Below are positions 1 to 12,576 of a stretch of DNA of 49,062 bases, piece after piece. A program made the translations under genes and the position numbers. Under the pieces are notes generated by a model. That model worked only from the letters and a program-made list of their open reading frames with translations, had not been told where the DNA came from and made no database searches. Source of the DNA: Saccoglossus kowalevskii (taxonomy: Eukaryota > Hemichordata > Enteropneusta > Harrimaniidae); the NCBI RefSeq assembly GCF_000003605.2, contig NW_003156734.1:828383-877444 (forward strand). Reading direction: 5' to 3'. Every line of letters begins with the position of its first letter. The stretch's first letter is position 1.

Positions 1-86
1 TAGATGACCCAAGGCTTTACATCATTAGGCATAGATGACCCCAGGCTTAACATCATTAGCATAGATGACCCCAGGCTTCAGACTGG
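1..86. repeat. 30-31 bp tandem repeat (right end of an array)
   Basis: Two full units and one partial unit of TAGATGACCCCAGGCTTAAC plus ATCATTAGCA. The window starts inside or at the edge of the array, so its true size is unknown. Confidence 0.75.
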
Positions 87-744
87 TATACCACTGAGAT
101 ATACACAGCCTGCAGACAACAGCAAGATACAGACTACTAGAATGAGCCATACAAGATGAGATGATGAACAACAGGCTGTCTTTGTGGTCATGAAATGACA
201 ATATCAACAACAATTTCAATTCAAGCCTTAGTCGTTTTGAATCATGAGAAAACACTCGCATATAAACATGTGAAAAAAGGTCATGAAGTTCTCTTTGACC
301 ATTTAATTCGCATCATATGAACAAATGTACTTTTTTTATATAAATATAGACCATCAATAGACCTCTTTCATTGTGTGATGAATTACCATCAAAAGTGTCT
401 AGAATACAGTTTGTTGAATAAATAGACACTGACAGGCACAGAGGGCTATAAAGATGACTGTAATGTTTTGTTAAGTACATTGGTCAGGTCATGGCAAATA
501 GTATAGCACTAAATCTAAGATTTGTCAGTGACTAAAAAAGGATTTATTCTATCTAACTTGATATGCTTGTTTGTTATGATTACAAATACTACCATCTGGT
601 TATTAAATATTTGGTTATTTTGACTTGGTTATTTATAAAGCCAGCAATGTAAGCTGAACCTGAAGTTGTTTAAAAGAAAGTCACACGTTAAATTTCTAGC
701 AATGAATTAATTTTTTATTTTAAACAATAAACACAAATCCGGTC

Positions 745-1010
745 AAGTTGTGGGAGTGTTGGTTTGGGAACATTGTGTCGGGTTGTGGGTGTTAGGAAGG
801 CCTAGCAAGAGGTTGTGGTGTTGGGTGCCATGTCAGATTGTTGGGAGATACATCATGACAGACTGTGGGGGGGTGGAGGAGGGTCATGTCAGGTTATGGG
901 AGAGGTTATGTCAGGTTGTGGGGGTGACGTCAAATTGATGGGGATCATGTCAGGCTGTAGGAGGGGGTTGCTTTGGGAGAGCCATGACAGATTCAGGGGG
1001 TGGTTTGTGA
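745..1010 (+). repeat. G-rich degenerate tandem repeat
   Basis: Repeated CATGTCAGGTTGTGGG or CATGACAGACTGTGGG pieces recur every 24-38 bp on the plus strand (starts near 829, 854, 884, 908, 946, 982), each followed by a G-rich run. The plus strand is almost free of C runs. Several closely spaced GGG runs near 866-890 could form a G-quadruplex (inference). Two overlapping open frames here are products of the repeat. Confidence 0.6.
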
Positions 1011-1948
1011 AGGTCCTTGGCAGTTTAGGTTTACTGTTTTTGTTGCTGTGCTCCCATCTGTTTACTATAAAACTCTTTCTAAAACAAATTTTGATTCTCG
1101 GTTATTAGTTTCTTGGGAGTTTAAAACTATCACTCAAGCCTAAATTATTTCCTGTCATACAGCCTTAATACACTGTCATAAAACTTAACAACACTGCCAC
1201 TAGTCATGGATGTTGGTGATGACACAATACTTACATATGCATTGAACATAAACCTTGACATGAGGTCAATCAATACATATAACTTAACAAAATGTGGGTT
1301 GTTTTCTGTTTAAAATCATTGATTAATCCTAGTTGAATTGAATACAATGACATTCATGCATTTCAATGTTACATTGTAACTAAGTACATGATTGGTCATT
1401 TTACAGAAATACCACTAGCAGTGAATTTTGCAATTTGATGCTGTTTGTGAGTACAAAACATTGCGCAAGTCGATCTGACCCTGCGTATCTGGATGCAAGT
1501 AAAATTTTACCTGCTACGAAAGTTCGTGGTTTTTACCGACTCACGAAAATGAAAGCGTTTTATTACTTGCATATTTTAACGTTATTCTTCCGCAGTTGAT
1601 ATTCCTACGAGTATACAATTTCATTTATTAGAATACCATACACAAGACATGTTGGATAGAATGTAAGGAATCGCATCGTTAAAATACATCACAACTACGA
1701 AAAAAAGTAAAATCTAATTTGATGTTATAAAGAGTTTACTAAGCATGGTGACCTTTGAGGGAAAGTTTTGCTAGCGTAATACAGCATGTATTCGGTGCAT
1801 TTGTCAACACAGACTCCCCACCAAGAAGAATTCAAATCCTGAGTTGAACTGTAATGAAGCAAAATAATTTAATTGGGAATTGCATACATATGTGACTCCC
1901 AGTTCAATGTGCTTTCATGCGATTATGACATTCTGTCTGAAATGGAGT

Positions 1949-2290
1949 CATTGCGTTACGCCCCTGTGTGCACAATGGGGAGGAGGCAGCAAATAATGTT
2001 ATTGCTTTACGCCTCTGTGTGCACATAGAGAAGGTGGAGGAGGTAGCAAATAATGTTTTTACGTTACGCCTCTATGTGCACATGGGGGAGCCGGCAAATA
2101 ATGTTATTGCGTTACGCCTGTGTGTGCACATTGGGAAGGAGGTGGCAAAAATAATGTCATTGTGTTACACCCCTGTGTGCACATAGAGAAGGTGGGGGAG
2201 GTGGCAAATAATTCCATTGTGTTACGTCCCTGTGTTCACATAGGGGAGGTGGGAGACGTGGGGGGAGGTGGCAAATAATGTTATTGTGTT
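1949..2290. repeat. Minisatellite, about 47-66 bp units
   Basis: About six units of ATTGYGTTACGCCYCTGTGT plus GCACATAGRGAAGGTGG-like sequence, ending GGCAAATAATGTT. Unit length varies because the G/A-rich block (GGTGGGGGAGGTGG) expands, most in the last full unit. A 72-codon frame across it is a repeat artefact. Confidence 0.8.
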
Positions 2291-2548
2291 ATCAGTTGTC
2301 CATGCATACAAAGGGGAAGTGGTTGGATGTATAACCATGTTATTGTGTCTTTCCATCTACTCACAGATTTCCATACCACGGATGTAAACACAATTAGCTC
2401 ATCCTTATAGAGTAATAAAATATTAGTGCTAATATAAAGATTATATGTCCAGTCATATGATAGATATAGTGATTCTCTCTGAGTCACTTTTCCCATCTCT
2501 CCAATTTGCATAAAATATCTAAAGTGAGGCTCCATGCACAGATGTGAT

Positions 2549-2741
2549 TACTGTAAAAACATCAATTCTCACTGGTGTTTGATTTTCACTATTATTATAT
2601 TGATCATATTCACTGGGTTTTAAATTTACAGATTTTCCAGTTAAACAATGAGTTACATTGTAATTTTACATTTAATTTAATTAGCAGATTTAATTAAATA
2701 ACGAAATTAAAACCCCGTGAATAATTAACGCATTTACAGTA
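2549..2741. mobile_element. Foldback MITE, family 2
   Basis: Ends TACTGTAAAAAC and GCATTTACAGTA are inverted. Subterminal TATTCACTGGGTTTTAAAT and AAAACCCCGTGAATAATTAA also pair with one another. The same arrangement recurs at 17,298-17,508. It is non-coding. Confidence 0.65.
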
Positions 2742-3048
2742 GACTCGGACAATGAAGAGGAGAGGTGACTTTAATTGTTTATTCTATGAACGCCATCGCT
2801 ATTCCCGCCATTTATTTATATAATTTTATTTTAATTGTTATTTAAATAAACATTTCAACGTAAATATAGACACTATGTATGCAGGTGTATTTTGTGGAAG
2901 GTAACACAGATTCACTTTTCAGTTCAAAAACACTGTTAAACAGCCAAGATGAAGGAACAGTGACTACATTAAATTTTTGATTAAGACCTGTAGGTAATGA
3001 ACAATTATGTTAACTTGGTTCAAAATTAATCAAGAAATTAGAGAAAAT

Positions 3049-3218
3049 ATACTGTGAAATACTTTATTTTGTATGGAATTAATTTTCACTGATTTTTGAT
3101 GAGTTGAATGTGGAATAGGGGAAAAAGTATATTCGCTGGATTTTATTTTCACAGAATCATCCTTTCAGCGAAAATAGCAAAAATAAATTCCAAGTGAAAA
3201 TGAAGTATTCTACAGTAT
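3049..3218 (+). mobile_element. Foldback MITE, family 1, internally deleted copy
   Basis: The ends ACTGTGAAATACTTTATTTT and AAAATGAAGTATTCTACAGT are near-perfect inverted repeats. The inside carries the same order of pieces as the copies at 5,395 and 9,551 (GTATGGAATTAATTTTCACTG, then a GAATCATCC-TTTCAGCGAAAAT piece), but is shorter on the left. It is non-coding. Confidence 0.7.
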
Positions 3219-4246
3219 ACAAATTTTGAAAATGTGATACTAAAATTTTCTAAGTACAAATCATGCCATCTAAAGGGGTAAGCAAATTTGCTGTGAGATT
3301 AATAACTAATAGAAACATGTTTAAGATTCTTTTTGTGTATTCCCTATCTTTATGCGATGATTACCCATCAGCGTTTCAACAGAAAAACTGATAATACCAT
3401 TAGCATTCTTGTTATACACACAAATATTTATTTACCCTCACAGCAACCCATGATACATAAGAGTTCAATTAGCGTAAATTGTCACCACTGACGCTTCAAG
3501 ATAATCCGACAGACCACCATGTCAACCTAGCTACTGCATTCCATTTCAAAAGTATCTAAAAGGCCCATTACAACCCCTCCCAGATGCTGTTGTTCACTTA
3601 TGTAACACCATTTTAAGTGGTATACAAGGTGAACCTAGCAAACGATGCAGGGAAGAACCAGAAATTAAATTAAACAATAAAGGGCTGAGGTGTTGGCCTA
3701 TTGGATTTCTAGTTTTAGGCGAAAACACTATTAGTTTACTCAGTATTTTAAGTCAAGGACGGTGTTATTTTGATTTTGCTAGAGAATACTCTGCAAACCG
3801 TTTGTATAGCCACTCAGACCATACAATCCAAAAACCATACAATCCAAAACTAAAGTTACAATGATGATATCTATCCACAATGAAATATACAGGACTTGAA
3901 TTGCTATTTACCGTTGTCACGTCTACTCCTATATTTCAAACTCTGAGCTTTTGAAAGTGTCATTCTGCTTATTAATTTATTATATTTAGGAAAAATGACA
4001 AAAAGTTAATTTTGATAGCTAACCATTAAATCAGTATTAATAACTTATGAGTATATAAAAAGAACCATTGTGTGTCTCCGGAGAACATATGATTAATGTC
4101 AAAAGACAAGGAAAAAGGAACAATAACAGTCATCAGAGCTGCTAGTGAAATCAGGCCAACTAGATAACAGGAAATCACAAGACTGACCAATTCGCTTATA
4201 TCATACAGTGGCCAGTACCGATTAATTTACGTTCCAAGCCTCACTT

Positions 4247-4745
4247 TCAAGTCCAACCAACGAATTGGATTATGCAGGGCACCCAATATTCAGGGACCAA
4301 CCAATCTAACAATATAGGGCACTCAATATTCAGGGACTGACCAATTTAATTACGCGCTGCACTCAATATTCAGGGGACCAACCAAGTGAATTATGCGGAA
4401 CATCTAATATGAGGGATCAACCAATTGAATCATGTGATACAACCAATATTCAGGAACCAACCAATTGAATCATGTGATACAACCAATATTCATGAACCAA
4501 CCAATTGAATCATGTGATACAACAAATATTCAGGAACCAACCAATTGAATCATGTGATACAACCAATATTCAGGAACCAACCAATTGAATCATGTGATAC
4601 AACCAATATTCATGAACCAACCAATTGAATCATGTGATACAACAAATATTCAGGAACCAACCAATTGAATCATGTGATACAACCAATATTCAGGAACCAA
4701 CCAATTGAATCATGTGATACAACCAATATTCAAAAACCAACTAAG
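4247..4745. repeat. 40-bp tandem array with a 120-bp higher-order repeat
   Basis: About twelve 40-bp units built on AACCAATATTCAGGAACCAA plus CCAATTGAATCATGTGATAC. The first four (4,247-4,440) and the last are diverged. The core 4,441-4,720 has three unit types: A (CAGG), B (CATG) and C (AACAAATATT), in the order A-B-C-A-B-C-A. Positions 4,441-4,560 and 4,561-4,680 are identical over 120 bp. Confidence 0.92.
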
Positions 4746-5394
4746 TGATATTAGACAGAAGTAGATATGACATTTACAGAATCTAACTATATGGCAGTAG
4801 TGTGACCAACATTCAATATTCAACAAGTAAGCAGAGTTCATCACTTCAATAAATCAAATGGAATGGTCCTCCTAGGTGCAAGTGCTGAAAGAAAATGTCA
4901 GATCTACGTAAGGTGATGAGAGATTCCACGGTCTGGTCAACACTCAAAAAACACTGATGTTTGTATAATAAATAAACACATGCCTGGCAACTATTAATTA
5001 TGATGTCATTTTTGTTTTTCACACATCAGAACATGAGAGAATACTCCCCACATTTGGTGCCACTTGAGTTGTTCCTCTGTCACCCTCTCAACAACGAGTC
5101 CGGAAATACCCACGATTTATCCTGGAGCCCAGAATGAAATACATGTGTGCCAAAAATGTCTACTTGTGGTATTGACATAATATGGGTCTGATGTTATCAT
5201 TTTGTCTGGGATACTATCAGGCACCAATGAATATAGATATAGGTGACATCTGGTCTGCCAACAATCTCAGAGTTCAGCACAGAAATGCGTTCCCATATGT
5301 CATTATTAAGAATTAAGAATTAGGGGTTTTGGAAATGTGTAAGAACGAATTTCTGAAAAAAGAAAAAAATCATGAATAGAAATAAAATATCAAG

Positions 5395-5597
5395 TACTGT
5401 GGAATACTTTATTTTCGCTGGAATTAATTTTCGCTGAAAAGGCTTTTTGGGCGTTTTGTATGGAATTTATTTTCACTGATTTTGGATGAGTATTATGTGA
5501 AATATAGAAAAAAAAGTATATTCGCTAGATTTTATTTTCACGGAATCATCCCTTCAGCGAAAATAAATTCCAAGCGAAAATAAAGTATTCTACAGTA
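5395..5597 (+). mobile_element. Foldback MITE, family 1
   Basis: A 203-bp element bounded by TACTGTGGAATACTTTATTT and its inverted partner ending TATTCTACAGTA, with repeated TTCGCTG and GCGAAAA inside. It matches 3,049-3,218 in direct orientation and 9,551-9,763 as reverse complement. It has no coding capacity. The TA at the ends may belong to a TA target duplication, as in Tc1/mariner-type MITEs (inference). Confidence 0.75.
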
Positions 5598-5632
5598 TAT
5601 TAGATTGCAATTGGCCAGTTTTACCATGACAG

Positions 5633-5647
5633 CCCCCCCCCCCCCCC
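5633..5647 (+). repeat. Poly(C) tract
   Basis: Fifteen consecutive C. Similar C runs occur at 6,296-6,307, 8,066-8,076, 35,825-35,834 and 43,318-43,331, and a G run at 40,034-40,044. They are homopolymer sites likely to vary in length or to be misassembled. Confidence 0.85.
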
Positions 5648-8600
5648 ATGTTTTTACTTTGTGTACAATGCATGTCACGATATCAAAAAATTAGAGCTCA
5701 TCAGCATAGGCAGGAAGTTAATAACATAATAGGAACCACAGGCAAATTGGCATGGCACACAATAGATTGGTGAAAAGAAAAAATCATGAATAACTTAATA
5801 ATGCTGCTAAAATCTCTCAAAACATGAAAAACACTGATGATGTCACGTACCCTTCTTGAACCCAATTTTTCATCATTTTCTAGATTCTTTTTATCATCTC
5901 CATAGAGACACCAGTTCCGATGGAGTAAGGGGCAGGTGGTACATTATAAGTTGAGTCCCGCAATATTTCATCAATAAGCTGCATTATTAAAACGTTCTCT
6001 ACAAAACTATGACATGCATAGTTTTAATGAGCATAAAATCATCGCTAAGGGGTGAACCATTAAAAACTCTGGAGGAGGGAAGCAGTAGCAAAAAACAGTG
6101 CAAAATAATTTTTTTCTTCACTAAGTTTTGTGCTTATTATTATTCAAAGATAAATTTGCTTTTTTTGTCCACTATGAAATATTTTCCCCCTAAGATTTAC
6201 AAGTGCACATTTTTTCTGTTCTTTTATTACTGATCCCTACAGATTTCTTTTTCCATGGTATTTCTTTAATATGCAAATTTTGTTTTCAAATTCTGCCCCC
6301 CCCCCCCATAGTTTCAAATGGTCTACCTTTATATTGAACATATCGTTACGAGTTTTGCACCCATCAATTTTTGATTCAGTTTTTCAGTTAGCTTGATAAT
6401 CGATTCTTTCATACAAAACATATTTTCGCAAAATTTCCAATATGGCTGCACTAAGTTTGAACAGTGAATATTTTGTTTCACAACTGCACTTTTATTGTTC
6501 TTGTCTTGTTGAATTCAATAGACAGTAAAGAAATCAATAACCTGCCTCAAGCTAGAAACAGTTGAAAACCAACATAAAGCACAACTACACACAGAAAATC
6601 TAATAGCAATATTTGCAATGACTCATCCAATCACAATCAAGACATTATTTTCATTGTGTGGAGAGTAAAATATTTATCATTAAAAAAGACTATATATACA
6701 GGCAAAATGAAAAAATGATGTAGAAATATAGGTCAGAAAAAAAAAACATGTAACAGTAAAAGTAAAACTTCTTAAAGCGAATACTTTAAAATTTGATAGT
6801 TTCATATCAATGTAAACGTCTGTTTTTTCCTCAATAAATATTACTGTCAATTTCCACTACTATATAATTTCACTAATTGTATATTTTAGGCATTTTAAAT
6901 TCACAAATTCTTTACTTGAACAATATATTTTAATATTTTCTGGTAGCAGATTTTCAGATATTTTAGCGATAGAATCAAAATTAAAATTGGCGAATACAAA
7001 TTATTTTGCATTTCTTTCATTCCAAGCCATAAAAATAAATCTCTTCATGCTAAGTGAAAACAAGTAATATCATGAGTGAGCTTTCAAAAAAGAGTTATTA
7101 CCCCAAGCAAAAATATTGGCCCATCCCTGAGTTTAAGAGTTTGGAATACCGGTACATATTGAGGAAACCAGGTAACTTTTAATGTAATCATACTGATTAT
7201 TCATGCCTCATTGCAGTCGGCTACTTTAACACTGCCGAAAAGACAATCAATATGTCTCAGCTAGGAGATGAATACCACTGCTAACCGAACCAGTGTTGTG
7301 GTACGAGCAGTAACCATCCCCAGACTCTTTAAAATCACTGTATTTATTTATTTATTGCTGCGTACCACACATTACCCTCTGGATGGTATTTTTCATTAAT
7401 TCAGGGACATACTGACTTGTGAATATAATCTCAACATGGCACTGTCAAAAAATCATTAAAAATACATTACCTTCATAAAGTGGGATATTTCATGCTAAAA
7501 TAAATTGCATTAAACAAAACTAACTGAACAAAACACTTTTGGCAAATAGCCAATCGGATGGCCCGTTACAAATCTTTCTACAATCACCAGGTGATGAGCA
7601 AATCCCACCGGGAATCGCATGACAGATCTTTGCAGCCACTCAAGCCAAGAAATATAATTTAACCGTAGTCTGCAGGACCGACCAATCAGAAAAGGAGTCA
7701 TCAGTTTTAACTGTCAACAGTAAAATACAACTTTGGAAGCTGACTGGTGTTTGTACGTGTGACACTTCGATGAATGAACATTCTTCAGTCATGGCGCTAC
7801 CCCTACACTACCATAAAATTTGCACAATAAGCAATGTTGTCCCTACATAATAATGAAATTCTAGGCTTAGTACTGGACATGCTCTGTCAACATAGATACA
7901 TTTGAATACAAAATTGTATACCCCAAATAGGTTTTCAGCTTTTAACATATAAACACACACCAATGAATAAAATTACCGTCGAGAATTCGGAAGTCGCAAA
8001 TTGTGATAATTTATGAATTTAAGCTTGCTGATTGCAGACAGCCCCACCTCGAATCATGCTTAACACCCCCCCCCCCTTAGAAGTGATACATTCCAAAAAA
8101 AAGAAAGCTTGCTTTAATACTTTGCTATAGTTGTACCAAAGCCAAAATCAGCTTCTGAAGCCAAAGGTGGAAAATCTTAAAGAATTTACTGGATTTTAAT
8201 GATTCTACTTGAATGGAGCATTTCAAATAAAGAGGCAAATACCGCTGACAGTAGAGGTGATAGGGGAGGTCACGTCCCTGCGTTACCCTATCTTGAGACA
8301 CCTGCAGTGAACACAATGATGTCAGCACAATGGCCACGCTAAATACCAAGGAAAACACTTCATTTGTTACACCATTTGACATCATATGGGGCATTTTATC
8401 GATGGGAATTCACAGCTTTTCAATAAACTAAATGGAGATACTGACAACTATTAGCCCAGGTGCAGGTTTCAAACTACAGAAGTTCAATCCATGCCGGAAA
8501 AAAAAAAAGTGTTTACACAATTTCCAACCACCCTCTGACTTTGTTTCTGCCTTTGGGAGTATCCTTTCTATATCTCTTATCTAAACTACAGTGAGAATTC

Positions 8601-9550
8601 CGAAGTATCCACAGGGAAAGTAAAATCACATGCCCCAAATAAAGTAGCAAGCTTTGAAGTTTCCCCCATGTTTTCATTTAGCATGTAGTCTTTTTAACCA
8701 AGAGATCTTCCAATACTTCATACATTGCTGGCTTAGGCAAAATTGTTTATTTTAGTCTATCCTATCTAACTGGAATTTTAAAATCTGTATATGATTGTGG
8801 GTAGGGCAACATTAACTATTTGTAAAATATTTCAAGTATAAATTGTGCTGGGAAATGTTAACAGAAAAGATATAAGCTTTTCAGCGTCCAGAATTCTTCC
8901 TATGCTCATTGTTTATTTACAGTAAAACAAAGCGTTGTTTAACAGCTGACTTGGAGACAGACACACAGAATGCAGCTTTGGAACCATTGGATACAAATAT
9001 TCACAGTATTTGTGCTTTTTGTGTTTATTTTAATAAGAGGGGCTTTGAACGGATTAAGAGATATTCTTGTTTTCAAACTGAAAATTAGTTTGTGGTGGTG
9101 GTACAGGGATCGAAATACCCTGGTGCACACTGCACTATGCACATAGATTATTAGCTCATGCAAGTAAACTCAAAATATAATGTGCACGCTGTGCATGTAG
9201 AAATTAACACAACGTTTTCTCATATTCATTAAGCCTAAATTAAGTTCAACCAACATTGTGAGACAACTAAAAAAAATCATTCTTTCGTGATTGCATCAAT
9301 CGAGAACCCATAAATTTTATTTAAAATTTAAAAATGGTGCATTTCACAAGTTAGTGCAGGTAAATTTCAAATTCAACATGCACACTATGCATGCAGAGAA
9401 AAAATTCTATTTCAATCCCTGTGGTAGTAGTAGTGTAGAAGTGAATTATCTCTCCAGGGACAGATGTGTGATTTGCAAACAAGCAGAGAACTGTGGAAAC
9501 CAGGTGATTCCCCTGTAATAATATTGGTACATCCCTTGATTTTAAAGACA

Positions 9551-9763
9551 TACTGTGAATTACTTTATTTTTCGCTTGGAATTAATTTTCGCTATTTTCG
9601 CTGAAGGAATGATTCAGTGAAAATAAAATCCAGCAAATATACCTTTATTCCTATATTTTACATTCAACTCATCAAAAATCAGTGAAAATAAATTCCATAC
9701 AAAACACCAAAAAAGTAGTTTCAGCAAAAATTAATTTCAGCTAAAATAAAGTATTTTACAGTA
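9551..9763 (-). mobile_element. Foldback MITE, family 1, opposite orientation
   Basis: A 213-bp copy whose reverse complement follows the 5,395 copy over its length (shared pieces: GATTCAGTGAAAATAAAATC, CATTCAACTCATC and AAATCAGTGAAAATAAATTC). Ends are TACTGTGAATTACTTTATTT and AAGTATTTTACAGTA. Confidence 0.75.
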
Positions 9764-9917
9764 TTCAGCAATAGACTTCAGGATGCAAATGATCACAGAG
9801 ATTTCATTGAGAGTGAAAGAACACAGGACTTGTTATTTTCCCCTCAAAAAGAATAGAAAAGTCACATGGCAGTCTCAATGTAAACGATATCTCGGCAGCC
9901 ATTGTGTCTTGAAGGTA

Positions 9918-10136
9918 TACTGTAAAACACATCTATTTAACTGGCATGTTATTTTAGCTAATTTAGCTAATCTGTAATCTCGCTAATTCAAGATATGGCT
10001 AATTTATAAATAACGTACAATGTATATTATCACAATGAGATTGTTGGAACTTTAGCTAAATTAGAATTCTGTTAATTCATAAATTGCGTCGAAATCGCTA
10101 AAAAAGACATGTAGATATTTCAACGTGTTTTACAGC
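9918..10136. mobile_element. Foldback element with TACTGTAAAACAC ends
   Basis: Ends TACTGTAAAACACATCTATT and ATATTTCAACGTGTTTTACA are inverted repeats. The inside is made of TTAGCTAATTTAGCTAAT-type pieces and their complements. The outer TACTGTAAAA is shared with family 2, but the subterminal sequence differs, so I treat it as a third group. It lies only 155 bp right of the family 1 copy. Confidence 0.6.
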
Positions 10137-12562
10137 ATTGATAGTTTGCAGCAACATCACAAAAAACATCCAAATATTGGAAAATTTAGCTATTATCATC
10201 CTTGTACAATAAACATGAAATGAACAAGTACAATTTTAGAATGGTAACAATTCTGTGCTCAGAGAATATCATAGACTACAATAAATATCAAGGATTTATT
10301 CAACATACCATAGAAGTAATCAGACTCTCTATGATCACATTTTCCAACATACAACAATGAAACAACCATTAATTAAATTAAAAGACCTTGTAGGTTTATA
10401 ATAGGCCCTGAACAATAGAGATGATTTCCATTTTAATAGTGAGCTGTTGTTGACAGTTGTAAACAGCTCCTACAAAGTTATGAACAAGTCATTTTTCTAA
10501 CGACTCTTAGAACACTGCGTAGCCACAAATTGGATATAAATGACTATGAATATTTATAATTTTATGTCACAATTACGATATCGACAGTATATGTGCGAAG
10601 ATTTTGATGGAAAGTCAAATAGACAAACTGAAACTCAATAAGGAAAGAGTAAGAACGCAGTCAACTAACACAGGGATCCAAGGAAGTCCTCAAGGAAGAA
10701 GTCTTAAATTAAATTTGACGCAAAACACAGACAGTTTTAAGTATCTATTTGTACTTTGGAGAGCCATGTGCAAAATCTGACCCACATTTAACATATCTCA
10801 CTCAACACAGTTTCTGTTCTATCAGAATTCACACAAATAAGGTCAGACAGAAGTTGTCCAAATCTAAAAATTCCTTAAAAAGTGATAGCAAATAGTCTTC
10901 TTATTCATTTTTTTTAACAGTGATTCACCACACTGCAGTTACCATCACCATACTATAAAAGCACCTTGAAAGAAGAGAAAATTACACCATTACTGAGTTC
11001 TTAAAGCTTTCAATGTATGTCTATTAATAAACACAAAACAGACTGGTTGAATCACTAACATGTGGAAAGCAGAGCAGTTCTCTGGTAGTTTCTAGCTGTA
11101 CAACTATAACCTTTTGAGCATGAAGTCGACCATCGTTCCCATTCACGAAGTAAAATATCACATTTTTTGACAGATTTTTTCCAAAATTTCATCATGACCT
11201 GCAGGTAACAGAAATTATGACTATTGGGTCCAAAATGAAAAAATGAAATTATAGAAAATTACTTAAAAATAGGCAAAATGTAAAAGAATATTGGCGGGAA
11301 AAATTGAAAAGTTAATTAAGTAAGACCAAATTGTGGGATGCCATGTATTTGCTTTATTTTCTGCACATACACTCAAAATAATGACAGGTTTGTCTTTGAT
11401 TAGTCACATTACAATATTGTAATTGCTCTAACAGTAAATGTACAGCAGTTGTTATATCATATTACATTAAATGCACTTTTTGGTATATGTGCTTTTCTAT
11501 TAAAGATGCACTTTTAAAAGAGCAAATACTGTATGTTTGACAAATATCTTATTTCCTACACTAATTATTTTTATGTTAAGAATTAAAATGAAGTGAATTT
11601 TTTTTTCTTTTTGTATTATATTTATTTTTTTCTACGTGATGTAATTTAATATTCAACTAACTGGGAGGTATTATCACAAAGCATGCATATAAATGATCAG
11701 AGCCTATATGAACAATGAGATTAGGTGGTTTTCATGAATATTTCCATAAAAATAATTCTACATTATGATCCATCTTGATTTAGAAATGATGTAATAAAAT
11801 GTGGTCTATCATTTTTCTCCACTGTACACTTGATTCTGTAGTGTTTGAACAGAATTCATTTTCAATTCTGCCAAGTAGCAACTGATAGCATGTTGCCAAT
11901 AGCAACAGGAAAACACTTTTCTTTTTTTTTTTTTCCTGGGGATTTCTCACTCACTGAGGCAGAAAGTCAAATTAGTTGTAACACGTTAGTGAATGAATTG
12001 AAGTATTCAATACCGTGGCAAAAAAGGGATGCATAACACAGCGAGGTGATAACTAAACGCCAAAGATGTAGGATTGATCTGACTGAAACGATGTGCATGA
12101 AATCACAGATTACACAAATGTGACTGCCTGCTTGATCTGAACTTTGCATGCATGACCGCTGAGTGCTTCTTATAGTGCATATATTTTACCTGATAACACA
12201 TGTTAACTGGCTGTGATTCCGTTTTTCAAATTATAATATCATGATGCATAAATAGTTAAATAAAATTTTGCAGAAAATGTGTTATTATTTTTATTGTTTA
12301 TTTAATTTAAATGTTTTGTATTTAATGTTTGTAGTAATGCAAAATTCCAAATTTCAATTATTAATAATATACACATTATTACCAAACTAGTAATGATAAA
12401 CTATAATATTCCCCTACATCAGTATTTAAGTGTAAGGAATGTTATAATCACAACAACTCTGGCGAGTCTACAAATTAGACAAACAAAAATTGGGGATTCA
12501 ATTCTCAAAATGAGGTTGTAATGCATATTAGAAAAAAACTGCCTAATTTGGCAGGTTAGCTG

Positions 12563-12576
12563 GTTACCGAGGTAAC
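12563..12576. promoter_or_regulatory. RFX-type X-box palindrome
   Basis: GTTACCGAGGTAAC is a perfect fit to the X-box form GTTRCCNNRGYAAC bound by RFX factors. Related palindromes are GTTGCCAATAGCAAC at 11,892-11,906 and GTTGCTAAGCAAC at 16,598-16,610. All lie in the PDZRN intron. Function is inferred from the motif. Confidence 0.35.

Noticed and set aside
8230-8304. Minus-strand segment after a CACTGCAG acceptor-like site, tested as the missing PDZ1 exon
   Set aside because: The translation (VSQDRVTQGRDLPYH) lacks the Asn-Gly turn and the helix 2 pattern of PDZ1.
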